Assembly: GCA_900105895.1 (NCBI GenBank)
Contig: FNSH01000001.1
Span: forward strand, 806,001-870,000
Origin: Atopobium minutum
GTDB lineage: Bacteria > Actinomycetota > Coriobacteriia > Coriobacteriales > Atopobiaceae
Length of the DNA stretch: 64,000 nt
Direction of reading: 5' to 3'
Shown: one piece after another, positions 1-8,925 of the stretch
How the letters are laid out: every line of letters begins with the position of its first letter
Numbering within the stretch: position 1 is the first letter of the stretch
Notes under the pieces: model-generated
What the model was told of the DNA's origin: nothing
Database searches by the model: none
What the model saw: only the letters and a program-made list of their open reading frames with translations
Translations under genes and position numbers: made by a program

Positions 1-531
1 TTCGCCCTCAAAACGAAGCTGCATATTAAGCAAAATAGAACTTGCCATCCAGGGAGCCCCGCACAAGATAATGCCGATAAATGTTTTGGCATACGGCAAA
101 ATGGTGGGCGTTGCACCAGCAAGGATGCACAGCGGCTCAATAAAGAGGTTGCCCAATATGGCAATGAGCAAGCCAACGGTCAGCGTGCATACTATGCCTG
201 TGGATGCCATAATATTGGCTTTTTCCTGTTGCTTGGCCCCCAAATAACGCGAAATAGCGTTACCGGTGCCTTGCCCAAAGTAAAATCCTGTCGCCTGTAT
301 GGCGGTCATAGCAACAAATGAGATGCCGATAGCACCAGAGGCAGCCGTACTGATATGTCCCACAAAATACATGTCCACCAAGTTGTATATGGCGGTAACC
401 AGGTTGGCAAAAATGGACGGGATTGCCAAAGAGGTGATGAGAGGTCCAATGGGTCGCTCGATCATCTCATGAAACTTTTCTTCAGTTGTTTGATGTGCCT
501 TTTTGGCAAACACTGCTTTAATTGATTTCAT
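1..531 (-). CDS. MATE family efflux transporter, N-terminal part (cut by window edge)
   Basis: Reads from an ATG at 531 through 177 codons to the window edge without a stop. The protein starts MKSIKAVFAKKAHQTTEEKF and has several hydrophobic segments. The stretch IGPLITSLAIPSIFANLV followed by YNLVDMYFVGH is the typical first helix region of MATE/NorM-type multidrug and toxin exporters, which exchange cations for drugs across the inner membrane. The C-terminal two thirds lie outside the window, so substrate and completeness cannot be judged. It lies 86 nt downstream of the oxidoreductase gene on the same strand and may be co-transcribed with it. Confidence 0.88.
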   Translation of the reverse strand, partial: MKSIKAVFAKKAHQTTEEKFHEMIERPIGPLITSLAIPSIFANLVTAIYNLVDMYFVGHISTAASGAIGISFVAMTAIQATGFYFGQGTGNAISRYLGAKQQEKANIMASTGIVCTLTVGLLIAILGNLFIEPLCILAGATPTILPYAKTFIGIILCGAPWMASSILLNMQLRFEGE

Positions 532-617
532 GTCTCTAACGATACAATCCTTATCCGAAAAACAGCCCCGAAGCACCTATATCGTCGCATAATCGTTACA
601 TTTCCGGCTTCACTTTG

Positions 618-1712
618 CTAAGAGCCCATTTTGTTGCTCAGCTCGTCTGCGGGAAACACAATCCCAGCGCTGGTCCGTGCCTCTGTAAGCACCTGCGCTA
701 TGGTTAAACTCTGCTCAAGGCGCTGCTCATAAGCGGCACGGTCATTCTGAGCTATGATCCGAGCAAACTCACAAAACTCCGCTTCCATGCGGTTTGGTAG
801 CGCTGCATCATAGTGCTCTTGAGTGCCATCGTTCAAATGCAGGGTGACAGCGCCGCCCATGCTCGGAGCCAGCTCTTGCGTAAGATAGCCCTTGGTGCCT
901 TGGATAACATTGGAGCTTGGCGCAGCGCAATCTTTAGCGGCAATAGCAACCGCCTTAAAATGACCGTAGTCCAGCGTAGTGATACCCGAGGTATCAATGG
1001 AGCGCTCAATGTTTGCCTGGTAGCGCACGGATACAGGCTTGCCAAACAGGCCTACCAGCCAAGAAATACAATACGTTCCCAAATCCATGAGCGCACCCCC
1101 GGACTTTAGCGGGTCAAACACGGGCAAAATACTGCCCGCACAAAACGCATCGTACCGGCTGCTGTACTGACTGTAGTTTACCGAGGCAATATGCACCTGG
1201 CCAATGCGCGGCAACCATTCCTGCAGCTTACGATAGTTAGGCTGATACAGCGTAGTAATGGCTTCCAACACAAACACACCGACGGCGCGCGATGCCTGAG
1301 CAAGTTTTTGCGCTTGGGCGGCATTGCTTGCAAAGGGCTTCTCGAGAATAACGTTAAGCCCTGCCTGTATAGCCTGCATAGCAAGCTGGTAGTGAAGGTG
1401 ATTAGGCACTGCAAGATACACGGTATCGCAGGTAAGGCTGGGGGCAGCTGAGGCGGTTGATTCCGCGGTGTTGGCAGTGGAGGTGGTGGTGGGGGCGGTT
1501 AGCTTCGCAGTGCTGGCGGTGGTGGGCTTCACAAGAGCGAGAAAATCGTCGTAGCTCTCAAACGCCTGTGCATAATAGGCCGCTGCTAACTCACGGGTTT
1601 TCTGTGCGGACCGAGCGGTACCCACAAGGGCGACCACATCCCAGCCCCAGCTTGCCAGATGCGGCAGCGCATAGCTGGCAATAAGTCCGGTCCCAACAAC
1701 AGCGATTTTCAT
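618..1712 (-). CDS. Gfo/Idh/MocA family oxidoreductase
   Basis: This 364-residue protein begins with a Rossmann NAD(P)-binding motif (MKIAVVGTGLIASYALPHL) and carries the EKPFA motif (around residue 125) that marks the catalytic Lys of Gfo/Idh/MocA dehydrogenases. These enzymes oxidise or reduce sugars, inositols or related polyols; the substrate here is not evident. The start is supported by GGAGG just upstream of the ATG. An insertion of about 30 residues made almost only of Thr, Ala and Ser interrupts the N-terminal domain at about residues 62-92, where family members normally have a short loop. The gene probably shares a transcript with the MATE exporter. Confidence 0.88.
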   Translation of the reverse strand: MKIAVVGTGLIASYALPHLASWGWDVVALVGTARSAQKTRELAAAYYAQAFESYDDFLALVKPTTASTAKLTAPTTTSTANTAESTASAAPSLTCDTVYLAVPNHLHYQLAMQAIQAGLNVILEKPFASNAAQAQKLAQASRAVGVFVLEAITTLYQPNYRKLQEWLPRIGQVHIASVNYSQYSSRYDAFCAGSILPVFDPLKSGGALMDLGTYCISWLVGLFGKPVSVRYQANIERSIDTSGITTLDYGHFKAVAIAAKDCAAPSSNVIQGTKGYLTQELAPSMGGAVTLHLNDGTQEHYDAALPNRMEAEFCEFARIIAQNDRAAYEQRLEQSLTIAQVLTEARTSAGIVFPADELSNKMGS

Positions 1713-1830
1713 ACTGCCTCCAGAGATATAGGGCGCTGAGCATGTGTATTTGGCTCTCTTCTATTGTGCCATTATGCAAGCGGCATTTCCTTTATTTCCA
1801 GAGGCATTTCTTTTAGTTTGTAAACCCGTT

Positions 1831-1858
1831 GGAGCGTTATTAATATTAATAACGCTCC
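1831..1858. repeat. Perfect 28-bp palindrome
   Basis: The sequence reads identically on both strands, with arms GGAGCGTTATTAAT and ATTAATAACGCTCC and no spacer. It lies in the gap between the Gfo/Idh gene and tRNA-Pro. There is no T-run on either side, so a rho-independent terminator is not the obvious reading; a protein-binding operator is an alternative. Confidence 0.7.
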
Positions 1859-1969
1859 GACATCGTGCGACATATGCCACGACACGTTGCAGTGTGGCAC
1901 GGCACAGCGCACGCCCATTCAAGCCGTCTGCCCAGCGCCTGACCCTGCCAACCCTGCCAACCAGGCAAC

Positions 1970-1998
1970 AAAAAAAGCCACCGCAGACGCGATGGCTT
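1970..1998 (-). terminator. Rho-independent terminator after tRNA-Pro
   Basis: On the minus strand a stem AAGCCATCGC / GCGGTGGCTT with a short loop is followed by seven T residues (1970-1976 on the plus strand are A). It sits just downstream of the tRNA-Pro 3' end. Confidence 0.8.
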
Positions 1999-2008
1999 GA
2001 ATATACAA

Positions 2009-2085
<77 letters not shown>

Positions 2086-2128
2086 ATGAATAGCACAATG
2101 ATGCTAGCAGAAGTATCCTAACAAATAA

Positions 2129-3028
2129 TTATATCCTTTGCGGACCATGATTGATAATCCGCGTAGCAAGCCCATCCATTCCCAACGCTTGCGCATCGCG
2201 CGCAATGCGCCGCGCCACCTCAGAGGACTCACACAGCGCAAAGGAGCTACTCCCCGAACCCGTTACCAGTGAGGCACGTACACCTTGTTGCTCTTTAAGC
2301 CACTGCGCACTGCTTGCTACCTCAGAAGACAGATGACACGCAATGGGACCAAGGTTGTTATCCATGCCTGCATAGAGCTCATCGCAGTTGCCAGAGCGCA
2401 ATGCCTCAAGCACTGCCTGCAAATTCCCCGTAGGCACACAAGACGCATCAAAGGCTGCATAGGCCTCGGGCGTCGAGACACCCACAGAGCCAGAAGGACA
2501 CACCAGCACAACGGGCGTGCCTTGCAGGATATTAAATTCTTCGCGCAGGGTATCACCCGAACCGTCCAGATAGCAGGGAATGCCCCGTAAAAAGAACGGT
2601 ACGTCTGCACCAATGCTCCGTGCTACCTCCACGACCTTCTCGGCAGTGGGATCAAGGTGGTTAAACTCGCACAGCGCCAAAATGGTGGCCACTGCATCGG
2701 AAGACGAGCCACCCAGACCAGCCTGTGGAGGAATGTGTTTGTGCACGCAAATGGCGTACGACGGCTCAAAATCAAAGGACTTGCCCATGGCAACGGCAGC
2801 GCGCCAGCAGGTGTTGGATGAATCCACACAGCCCACGTCGGGCAGGCAGCTCACGGAAAGCTTGGGCGCGGGAGCAACCGTTACTGTATCGCAAAAGTCT
2901 ATGGCTGCCATCACGGAGTCTACGCCGTGGTAGCCGCGCGCGTCGCGTCCCTCATGGACGCCCAGGTAGAGATTGATTTTTGCCGGCGCCACATAACGCA
3001 ACTGCGATGGAGAGGTATCGTCTGTCAT
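2129..3028 (-). CDS. ispE: 4-diphosphocytidyl-2-C-methyl-D-erythritol kinase
   Basis: This 299-residue GHMP kinase phosphorylates the 2-hydroxyl of CDP-methylerythritol in the non-mevalonate (MEP) isoprenoid pathway. The N-terminus has the family signature APAKINLYLGV, and the ATP-binding glycine/serine loop PPQAGLGGSSSDAVATI lies near residue 100. A third conserved motif, VTGSGSSSFAL, is near the C-terminus. Length matches the family. No strong Shine-Dalgarno is visible before the ATG at 3028, but the start fits homologues, which begin a few residues before the KINL motif. It lies downstream of veg on the same strand, an order seen in many Gram-positive bacteria. Confidence 0.95.
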   Translation of the reverse strand: MTDDTSPSQLRYVAPAKINLYLGVHEGRDARGYHGVDSVMAAIDFCDTVTVAPAPKLSVSCLPDVGCVDSSNTCWRAAVAMGKSFDFEPSYAICVHKHIPPQAGLGGSSSDAVATILALCEFNHLDPTAEKVVEVARSIGADVPFFLRGIPCYLDGSGDTLREEFNILQGTPVVLVCPSGSVGVSTPEAYAAFDASCVPTGNLQAVLEALRSGNCDELYAGMDNNLGPIACHLSSEVASSAQWLKEQQGVRASLVTGSGSSSFALCESSEVARRIARDAQALGMDGLATRIINHGPQRI

Positions 3029-3153
3029 ACGAGATATGCTTAATAGGAAGGTTGCCTGATAGGATTGTTGGGTCTTCAGATTGGATCTGTGCTCTATGCT
3101 CTAGGATCTATGCTCTCTGTTGAAGCTACTTTGGATGCGTCAGATGCGCAACG

Positions 3154-3444
3154 CTACTCTTCGATGACAAAATCAAAGATCTTCTCGCCATCATCACTGT
3201 TGTAGAGCTCCACCGTACCCGTAAGAACGTCCACATACTGGTACGATTGACGCGCCGTGCGACCACGACGCTCCTCTACCTCCACGATAAACAAAGACGG
3301 ATGAGCGCCCACAAGCACACCTGTGCGCTCAACAATACGGCTGCGACCCATATTTGCACGCACACGCAAACGCTGGCCCTGCAGCTCTTCGAGCTTCTCG
3401 CGAATCAGGTCTACCCTATTTGCAGGGGGCATCTCGTTTTCCAT
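3154..3444 (-). CDS. veg: Veg family protein
   Basis: A 96-residue protein of the Veg family (formerly DUF1021). The conserved core includes IREKLEELQGQRLRVRANMG and the segment FIVEVEERRGRTARQSYQYV. In Bacillus subtilis Veg stimulates biofilm matrix genes and is strongly expressed during outgrowth; the molecular mechanism is not settled. GGAGG lies just before the ATG at 3444. It is followed by ispE on the same strand, as in many Firmicutes. The C-terminus is slightly longer and more acidic than the B. subtilis protein. Confidence 0.9.
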   Translation of the reverse strand: MENEMPPANRVDLIREKLEELQGQRLRVRANMGRSRIVERTGVLVGAHPSLFIVEVEERRGRTARQSYQYVDVLTGTVELYNSDDGEKIFDFVIEE

Positions 3445-3622
3445 AGAAACCTCCAGTCCGCCAACTGCGGATTTGTGAGAATAATCATAGTTAGCTAAAG
3501 ATGAATAATACTAGGCTCAATTGCAGACCTCAACCCAACCACCAATTAAACAAACCTTTAAGTACGATGCTTTTTGGATAAACGGGTAAGATTGCCCTAG
3601 ACAATACCGTGAAAGGACAGCT

Positions 3623-4714
3623 ATGAACGATGTTCGCATAACGCGCGTAATGACCAATCTGAAAGCGCGCGGTCTTATGCAAATTTTTATTTGCGATCCC
3701 ATGTCCATCAAGTGGCTTACCGGGTATTACACCCTGCCTTTTGAACGCTTCTTCGGCTTGCTGTTGGCAGCGGATAAAGAGCCCGTTATGTTTTGTAATC
3801 GCCTCTTTCCCGATGCGTCTGGTGCTTGCACCAACGTTATCCTGTTTGATGACACGGACGATCCCATTCCCCTGCTTGCAGATCAGTGCCTACATGACCA
3901 GGCGTTGGGCATAGACAAAGAGTTGGCTGCCAAGTGGTTGCTGCCCCTTATGCACTCCGGTGCTGCACAGGACTACCTGCTTGCCTCTGATGCGGTAGAT
4001 GGCGCTCGCTCCATCAAGGACACCGCAGAGCAGCAGGCTATGCGCGCGGCTTCTGCCACTAACGATAAGGCCATGGCATGGCTACGCTCGCAGGTTAAGG
4101 CCGGTGTTACGGAGTTTAGCATTGCGGAGCGCCTTTTAGCCGAGTACCGTCGTCTGGGAGCACAGGACCACTCGTTTGAGCCTATCGTAAGCTTTGGTGC
4201 CAACGCTGCAGACCCTCATCACGAACCCGACAATACCGTTTTGCAGGACGGGCAGATCGTGCTGTTTGACGTGGGATGCAAGCAAGATGACTACTGCTCT
4301 GATATGACCCGCACCTTCTGGTTTGCTGGCGAGAAAAACATCGAGCCTGACGATCTGTCCTACCGCGTGTACGAAACCGTTCGCCAGGCAAATGAGGCAG
4401 CCGAGGCCATCGTGCGCCCCGGCGTTAGCTTTGCAGAGATTGACAAAGCGGCCCGCGACGTTATTGCTGCTCAGGGTTGGGGTGAGTACTTTACCCATCG
4501 TCTGGGCCATCAGATTGGTCTAGTGGATCACGAGCCTGGTGACGTCTCTTCTACTCACGATGAACCCGTGCAGGTTGGTCAGGTTTTCTCGATAGAACCC
4601 GGCGTATACATCCCTGGTAAGGTAGGCGTGCGCATTGAGGACTTGCTGATTGTCACAGAAGATGGCTGCGAGATTTTGAACTCATATCCCAAAGAGTTCA
4701 CCATTTTGCACTAA
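3623..4714 (+). CDS. M24 family Xaa-Pro aminopeptidase/dipeptidase
   Basis: This 363-residue protein has the creatinase-like N-terminal domain (about 1-130) and the pita-bread metallopeptidase domain. The metal ligands are visible in order: two Asp in LFDVGCKQDDYCSDMTRTFW, His in HRLGHQIGL, and Glu in FSIEPGVYIPG and VRIEDLLIV. Such enzymes remove residues before proline or cleave Xaa-Pro dipeptides using two Mn or Co ions in the cytoplasm. AAAGGA precedes the ATG at the usual distance. It is transcribed alone, divergently from veg and convergent with the next gene. PepQ versus PepP type cannot be decided by eye. Confidence 0.93.
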   Translation: MNDVRITRVMTNLKARGLMQIFICDPMSIKWLTGYYTLPFERFFGLLLAADKEPVMFCNRLFPDASGACTNVILFDDTDDPIPLLADQCLHDQALGIDKELAAKWLLPLMHSGAAQDYLLASDAVDGARSIKDTAEQQAMRAASATNDKAMAWLRSQVKAGVTEFSIAERLLAEYRRLGAQDHSFEPIVSFGANAADPHHEPDNTVLQDGQIVLFDVGCKQDDYCSDMTRTFWFAGEKNIEPDDLSYRVYETVRQANEAAEAIVRPGVSFAEIDKAARDVIAAQGWGEYFTHRLGHQIGLVDHEPGDVSSTHDEPVQVGQVFSIEPGVYIPGKVGVRIEDLLIVTEDGCEILNSYPKEFTILH

Positions 4715-4840
4715 GTTTTGCACTAAGCACAGCTGTACGGAGTCAGACACGCTCATTCAAGTGCACTGATCCCAGTCACTAAGGCCAATATAAAGATGAG
4801 CGGCATGTGGTTAAGAAAGGCCATGTGTCGCCCATAATGA

Positions 4841-5464
4841 TTAGCGCCAGATGTCACCCACATCTACGACGTGGAACAAAAATGCGTTGAGCAAAACCAG
4901 CGTAACTGCAGCTATAAGGCCCCACACAACTACTAAAAGCACCCAAAAGTTTTTGCGAGCCAGCCATTCATACAGCCTGTCTATCACACGCAGTTGCAAT
5001 AATCCCATGACGCCAAAGGTAAGCGAGGCACGCAAACAAATAAGCCCGTCAGGTGTGGTCAAAAAATCCCAGCCCGGTATCCGGTAATCCCAAGCTTGCA
5101 CCTGCAATGCATGCAGCATGATAAGCCCCGAGCTGTACTCCAAAGTTATTGCTAACAGCGTTGATCCCAACAGCTGTATAACAGCGGGCAACGGTTTGCG
5201 GTTCAACCCAAAAACAAGTTCAATACTCACCGAACCAATGGCGTAAATCATCAAAAAGGGTATGCCTAAGCCACCATGGCCAAGATCTATGGGCTCACCG
5301 TTGAGCGGTGCACCGATAAATACTTCGTACAGCCACCCGGCAAGCCCGCCAATAAGAAAGACAAAGGCAATGTGCGTAAGATAACTCTCCACTGATGCAT
5401 GATCAATGGAGAGTTCTTCTTGTGTATATACCGATGTATTATATGCAGACGTTTTATCAATCAC
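4841..5464 (-). CDS. CmpB-like (PF06541) membrane protein
   Basis: A 207-residue integral membrane protein with about five hydrophobic segments. The motif GGLAGWLYEVFIG followed by GGLGIPFLMIYAIGSVSIELVF resembles the family annotated as putative ABC-transporter type IV/CmpB (PF06541), whose function is unknown despite the name. No ATPase gene lies beside it, so an ABC role is not supported by context. The start is GTG at 5464, chosen because AGAGGGA lies about seven bases upstream. It is followed at its 3' end by the convergent M24 peptidase gene. Confidence 0.72.
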   Translation of the reverse strand: MIDKTSAYNTSVYTQEELSIDHASVESYLTHIAFVFLIGGLAGWLYEVFIGAPLNGEPIDLGHGGLGIPFLMIYAIGSVSIELVFGLNRKPLPAVIQLLGSTLLAITLEYSSGLIMLHALQVQAWDYRIPGWDFLTTPDGLICLRASLTFGVMGLLQLRVIDRLYEWLARKNFWVLLVVVWGLIAAVTLVLLNAFLFHVVDVGDIWR

Positions 5465-5509
5465 GATGGTTCCCTCTGCTGCCTTGCCTAACCCCTAGCA
5501 AAAAAACTT

Positions 5510-6241
5510 TTAGCAAGCGCAACGAGCCAAGGCTTCGCTATCTGCCACAACAACGCAATTGGTGTGAAGCTGCAAGATAGAAGCAGGAACTTGAGGTGTA
5601 ACAGGACCAAAGCACATGTCATACACGGCATCCGCTTTAGCAGAACCACTCGCTACTACCAAAATGGAACGAGCCATCATAATGGTTTGAACACCCATGG
5701 TGTAGGCCTGGCGAGGAACATCGTCAGGCGTATCAAACAAGCGAGCATTGGCCTGAATAGTTGACTCGGTAAGATCTACACAATGCGTACCCTTAGAAAA
5801 GGCGGTATCCGGCTCATTAAAGCCAATATGTCCATTGTTGCCAATGCCCAGTAGTTGCAAATCGCAAAAACCTGCCTCTTCGATCATGTCATCGTAGGTA
5901 GTACAGGCCTCTTCAATATTGGGGTTAGCACCATCCGGCACATGAACATTGTTGGGATCAATATTAATGTGGTTAAAGAACTTATCATTCATAAAGAAGT
6001 GATAGCTCTGAGGATCATCGTGCTCAAGACCACGGTACTCATCCAAGTTGTAGGTACGCATTTGGGAAAAATCCACATCACCTTTTTTGTACCATTCAAT
6101 AAGCTGGCTATACGCACCAATTGGCGTTGTACCCGTAGCAAGGCCAATAACTGATTCAGGTTTAAGAATAACCTGGGCAGAAATAATGTTTGCTGCCTTA
6201 CGACTCATGTCCTGATAGTCTTTGGCAGGGATGATCTTCAT
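5510..6241 (-). CDS. nagB: Glucosamine-6-phosphate deaminase
   Basis: NagB converts glucosamine-6-phosphate to fructose-6-phosphate and ammonia, letting amino sugars enter glycolysis. Motifs: the phosphate loop GLATGTTPIG, NLDEYRGL with the catalytic Asp, and GIGNNGHIGFNEP with the catalytic His. The frame is open 14 codons further upstream, but the ATG at 6241 with AGAGGAGG before it gives MKIIPAKDYQ, the normal NagB start, and a 243-residue protein of typical length. The C-terminus ends in a short Cys-rich tail (ALARCAC), slightly unusual. It follows rdgB on the same strand after 63 nt. Confidence 0.95.
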   Translation of the reverse strand: MKIIPAKDYQDMSRKAANIISAQVILKPESVIGLATGTTPIGAYSQLIEWYKKGDVDFSQMRTYNLDEYRGLEHDDPQSYHFFMNDKFFNHINIDPNNVHVPDGANPNIEEACTTYDDMIEEAGFCDLQLLGIGNNGHIGFNEPDTAFSKGTHCVDLTESTIQANARLFDTPDDVPRQAYTMGVQTIMMARSILVVASGSAKADAVYDMCFGPVTPQVPASILQLHTNCVVVADSEALARCAC

Positions 6242-6304
6242 TGTGCCCTCCTCTATAAAAACTACATGCACACATAATGACACACTACATGCAAGTACAA
6301 CAGC

Positions 6305-6925
6305 TTAAAGTTGAGAAGCCAAGTCCTTAAGCGCATAAAAACGGTGAGAAATACTGTTTTTTTGTTCAGGAGTAAGCTGCGCCATGGTCAAACCCTGCAT
6401 GGCGTCCGGCAAAAACAGCGAATCATAGCCAAAGCCATTCTCGCCTTTGGGAGCATAGCCAATCGTACCGGGACAGTTACCCTCGCCCACCAAAACCGTA
6501 CCGTCCTTTTTTACCAATACCACGCTGGAGTGGAAATGCGCACTGCGTTGCTCGTCATCCACAAATGTTAGCTCACCAAGCAGCTTGTTATTGTTTGCCT
6601 CATCATTACCATGTTCACCCGCATACCGAGCGCTATAAATGCCAGGTGCGCCATCCAATGCATCTACCACCAAGCCGGAGTCGTCTGCAATGGCCGAGAA
6701 ACCCGTCTGCTCCAAAGCAGCGCGTGCCTTAATGAGCGCGTTGGCCGTAAAGCTGTCTCCGTCTTCTACCGGCTCGGGAAACTCACCTAACTCACTCAGC
6801 GCAACAAAACGCACATCAGGTAATACTTCGCTCAAAATGGCCTCTATTTCTACTACTTTATGTGCATTGCCCGTTGCCACTACCACGGTGTTGTTGGGAT
6901 CAAGCGCAGACGCTTCTACAGCCAT
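6305..6925 (-). CDS. rdgB: RdgB/HAM1 family XTP/dITP pyrophosphatase
   Basis: This 206-residue protein hydrolyses non-canonical purine triphosphates (XTP, dITP) to monophosphates and so keeps them out of DNA and RNA. It carries the nucleotide-binding start VVATGNAHKVVEI and the conserved DDSGLVVDALDGAPGIYSAR metal-binding region. AAGGA precedes the ATG at 6925. The gene begins 9 nt after the rph stop codon, and an rph-rdgB pair behind murI is a common arrangement in Gram-positive bacteria, indicating co-transcription. Confidence 0.95.
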   Translation of the reverse strand: MAVEASALDPNNTVVVATGNAHKVVEIEAILSEVLPDVRFVALSELGEFPEPVEDGDSFTANALIKARAALEQTGFSAIADDSGLVVDALDGAPGIYSARYAGEHGNDEANNNKLLGELTFVDDEQRSAHFHSSVVLVKKDGTVLVGEGNCPGTIGYAPKGENGFGYDSLFLPDAMQGLTMAQLTPEQKNSISHRFYALKDLASQL

Positions 6926-6934
6926 GTTAATTCC

Positions 6935-7747
6935 TTACTCCCTAAAATTGGTTACTTTGTTTTGCAGTTCCAACAGCTGAGCAATACCTTGTTGCCCCAT
7001 GCTCATAAACTCAGCGAGCTCAACGCAGGTAAACGGTGTTTGCTCCCCGGTACCCTGAATCTCAATGATGCCACCATCACTGGTGCCAATAAGGTTCATG
7101 TCTACTTGCGCGTGTCTATCCTCTGCGTAGTCAAGATCCAGCAAAAGCTGGCCCCCAACCTTACCCATAGAAATAGCAGCTACCTGATCTTTTAATGGCA
7201 GTCGAGCAAGCTTACCTTTTTCTACCCATGCCAACAGCGCATCATGCAAAGCAACCCAAGCGCCTGTTACAGATGCTGTTCTTGTGCCACCATCTGCTTG
7301 AATAACGTCACAATCCACCGTAACAGTAATCTCTCCCAGGGCATGTAAGTCCACAACGGTACGCAAACTGCGACCAATAAGCCGCTCGATCTCCATAGAA
7401 CGACCCTTGCGCCCCCTGTACTCACGAGCGGTGCGTCTATTAGTAGAAGCGGGCAGCATGGCATACTCCGCCGTTACCCATCCCGCCCGAGAAGACAGGT
7501 GCCACTTGGGAACCGACTCTTCAATAGTGGCGCTACACAGCACGCGTGTATCACCAAATTCTGCCATACAGGAGCCTTGAGCGTTCTTCATAACGTCACG
7601 CGTAAGCGTAACAGGACGCATTTGGTTTTGTGCTCGTCCAAAAGAGCGCTCGGACAGCTCCGGCCCAGCCAATCCGAGTGATTCGGATGACCCAGTTAGC
7701 TCAGGAGACTCGACGGTAGTATCGGTAGCTCTCAACATCTCTGCCAC
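6935..7747 (-). CDS. rph: Ribonuclease PH
   Basis: RNase PH trims the 3' ends of tRNA precursors by phosphorolysis. The core starts at about residue 43 (MRPVTLTRDVMKNAQGSCMA) and includes REYRGRKGRSMEIERLIGRS and the phosphate-binding GTGEQTPF. The GTG start at 7747 is supported by AGGAGGA about six bases upstream. This gives an N-terminal extension of some 40 residues rich in Ser, Glu and Leu that most RNase PH proteins lack. An alternative start at the internal ATG (7621) would give the usual length, so the extension is plausible but unproven. Second gene of murI-rph-rdgB. Confidence 0.93.
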   Translation of the reverse strand: MAEMLRATDTTVESPELTGSSESLGLAGPELSERSFGRAQNQMRPVTLTRDVMKNAQGSCMAEFGDTRVLCSATIEESVPKWHLSSRAGWVTAEYAMLPASTNRRTAREYRGRKGRSMEIERLIGRSLRTVVDLHALGEITVTVDCDVIQADGGTRTASVTGAWVALHDALLAWVEKGKLARLPLKDQVAAISMGKVGGQLLLDLDYAEDRHAQVDMNLIGTSDGGIIEIQGTGEQTPFTCVELAEFMSMGQQGIAQLLELQNKVTNFRE

Positions 7748-7756
7748 GCTATCCTC

Positions 7757-8650
7757 CTATAGATTTTCCAGCTCAGAAAGCTCAATATGCTCGACAGAAT
7801 CCAGGTCGTGGCCAAAAACAAAAGTACCAGCCACCGCAAAAGAGGTGATGTTGTCCGACGTAGTAGCAAAGCGATATGCAGGCTCTGCATGCACGCCACG
7901 AATCACATCCGAAGGACTTGCCAACATACCCAGCTGCTCAAGCGTTTGCTTTACCTCTCGCGCGGTCTGGTCGGCAGGATTTACGAGATGTACGTCCTCA
8001 CCCAGCACCGCTTGAATCTGAGCAGACAGTAAAGGAAAATGCGTACACCCCAACACCACGGTATCAATGTCCTTATCAAGAAGGGGTGAGATATCCTCAC
8101 GCACCATGGCATGAACCTCAGGTGTGTCAAAAATCTCTGGATTAAGCTTCCAGCCCTGATAAAGATGGTTGGTACGTGCAAGCTCGCTTTCTACCGTTTG
8201 TACAAAGCGCGGCGTAGCACACTGCGTAACCTTTATAGTCGCATCCAAATCATGAAGCGCCTGCGCATAAGAATTGGAAGTAACAGTTCCCTGCGTAGCC
8301 AGCACACCAATGTTACGCGAGCGAGAAACCCTACACGCTGCAGACGCCCCAGGTTCAATCACACCTATAACGGGAAGGGGCAGCTGCTCTTGTAAGGCAT
8401 GGAAGGCTGCTGCTGTAGCCGTGTTGCAGGCAATGACCATAAGCTTGACGTCATGCTTAGCAAGCCACTTGCCTATCTGCAGAGCAAAGTTTTTTACTTC
8501 TGCCTGATTACGCACACCATAGGGGCAACGCTTGGTATCTCCCACATACCAAATAGATTCATACGGCATATACTCCGACAGAGCACGAGCAACCGTCAGA
8601 CCGCCAAGTCCAGAATCAAACACACCAATAGGAAAACTAGGTTGCACCAT
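7757..8650 (-). CDS. murI: Glutamate racemase
   Basis: MurI makes D-glutamate for peptidoglycan from L-glutamate by a two-cysteine proton-transfer mechanism. Both catalytic cysteines are visible, in VIACNTATAAAF and VVLGCTHFPLL, and the N-terminal IGVFDSGLGGLTVARAL is the family signature. The frame is open from a TTG at 8671, but ATG at 8650, preceded by GGGGGTG, gives MVQPSFPIGV, the expected N-terminus and 297 residues. First gene of an operon with rph and rdgB, and it lies just behind tRNA-Val. Confidence 0.94.
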   Translation of the reverse strand: MVQPSFPIGVFDSGLGGLTVARALSEYMPYESIWYVGDTKRCPYGVRNQAEVKNFALQIGKWLAKHDVKLMVIACNTATAAAFHALQEQLPLPVIGVIEPGASAACRVSRSRNIGVLATQGTVTSNSYAQALHDLDATIKVTQCATPRFVQTVESELARTNHLYQGWKLNPEIFDTPEVHAMVREDISPLLDKDIDTVVLGCTHFPLLSAQIQAVLGEDVHLVNPADQTAREVKQTLEQLGMLASPSDVIRGVHAEPAYRFATTSDNITSFAVAGTFVFGHDLDSVEHIELSELENL

Positions 8651-8665
8651 AACAGCACCCCCAAA

Positions 8666-8700
8666 TAGCAAACGAGCCCAATAGCATAGCTACCGGGCTC
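8666..8700 (-). terminator. Hairpin terminator after tRNA-Val
   Basis: On the minus strand GAGCCC-G-GTAGC folds onto GCTAT-T-GGGCTC with a three-base loop, followed by a T-rich but interrupted tract (GTTTGCTATTTG). It separates tRNA-Val from murI; termination is probably partial. Confidence 0.6.
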
Positions 8701-8712
8701 GAAACATATACA

Positions 8713-8788
8713 TGGTGGGCGATGAGGGATTTGAACCCCCGACCTTGTGCGTGTAAGGCACCTGCGCTAGCCGCTGCGCCAATCGCCC
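8713..8788 (-). tRNA. tRNA-Val (anticodon TAC)
   Basis: The acceptor arm GGGCGAT pairs with ATCGCCC, the anticodon loop is CTTACAC with anticodon TAC, and the T-arm contains GGTTCAAATCC. Discriminator A and CCA are encoded at 8713-8716. The outermost anticodon-stem pair is a G-A mismatch. It reads GTA and probably other valine codons. Confidence 0.94.
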
Positions 8789-8925
8789 GAATGCGGAAAG
8801 AATTTTATCATAAACCATAACCCGTATGCAAAATGATTTTACCTTCCTCCACAATTTTGTTGAAGTCCCGTTAAACTCTTTATACCTCCATGCAGCCCCA
8901 ACAAACAATTCGTATACTTACAGCT

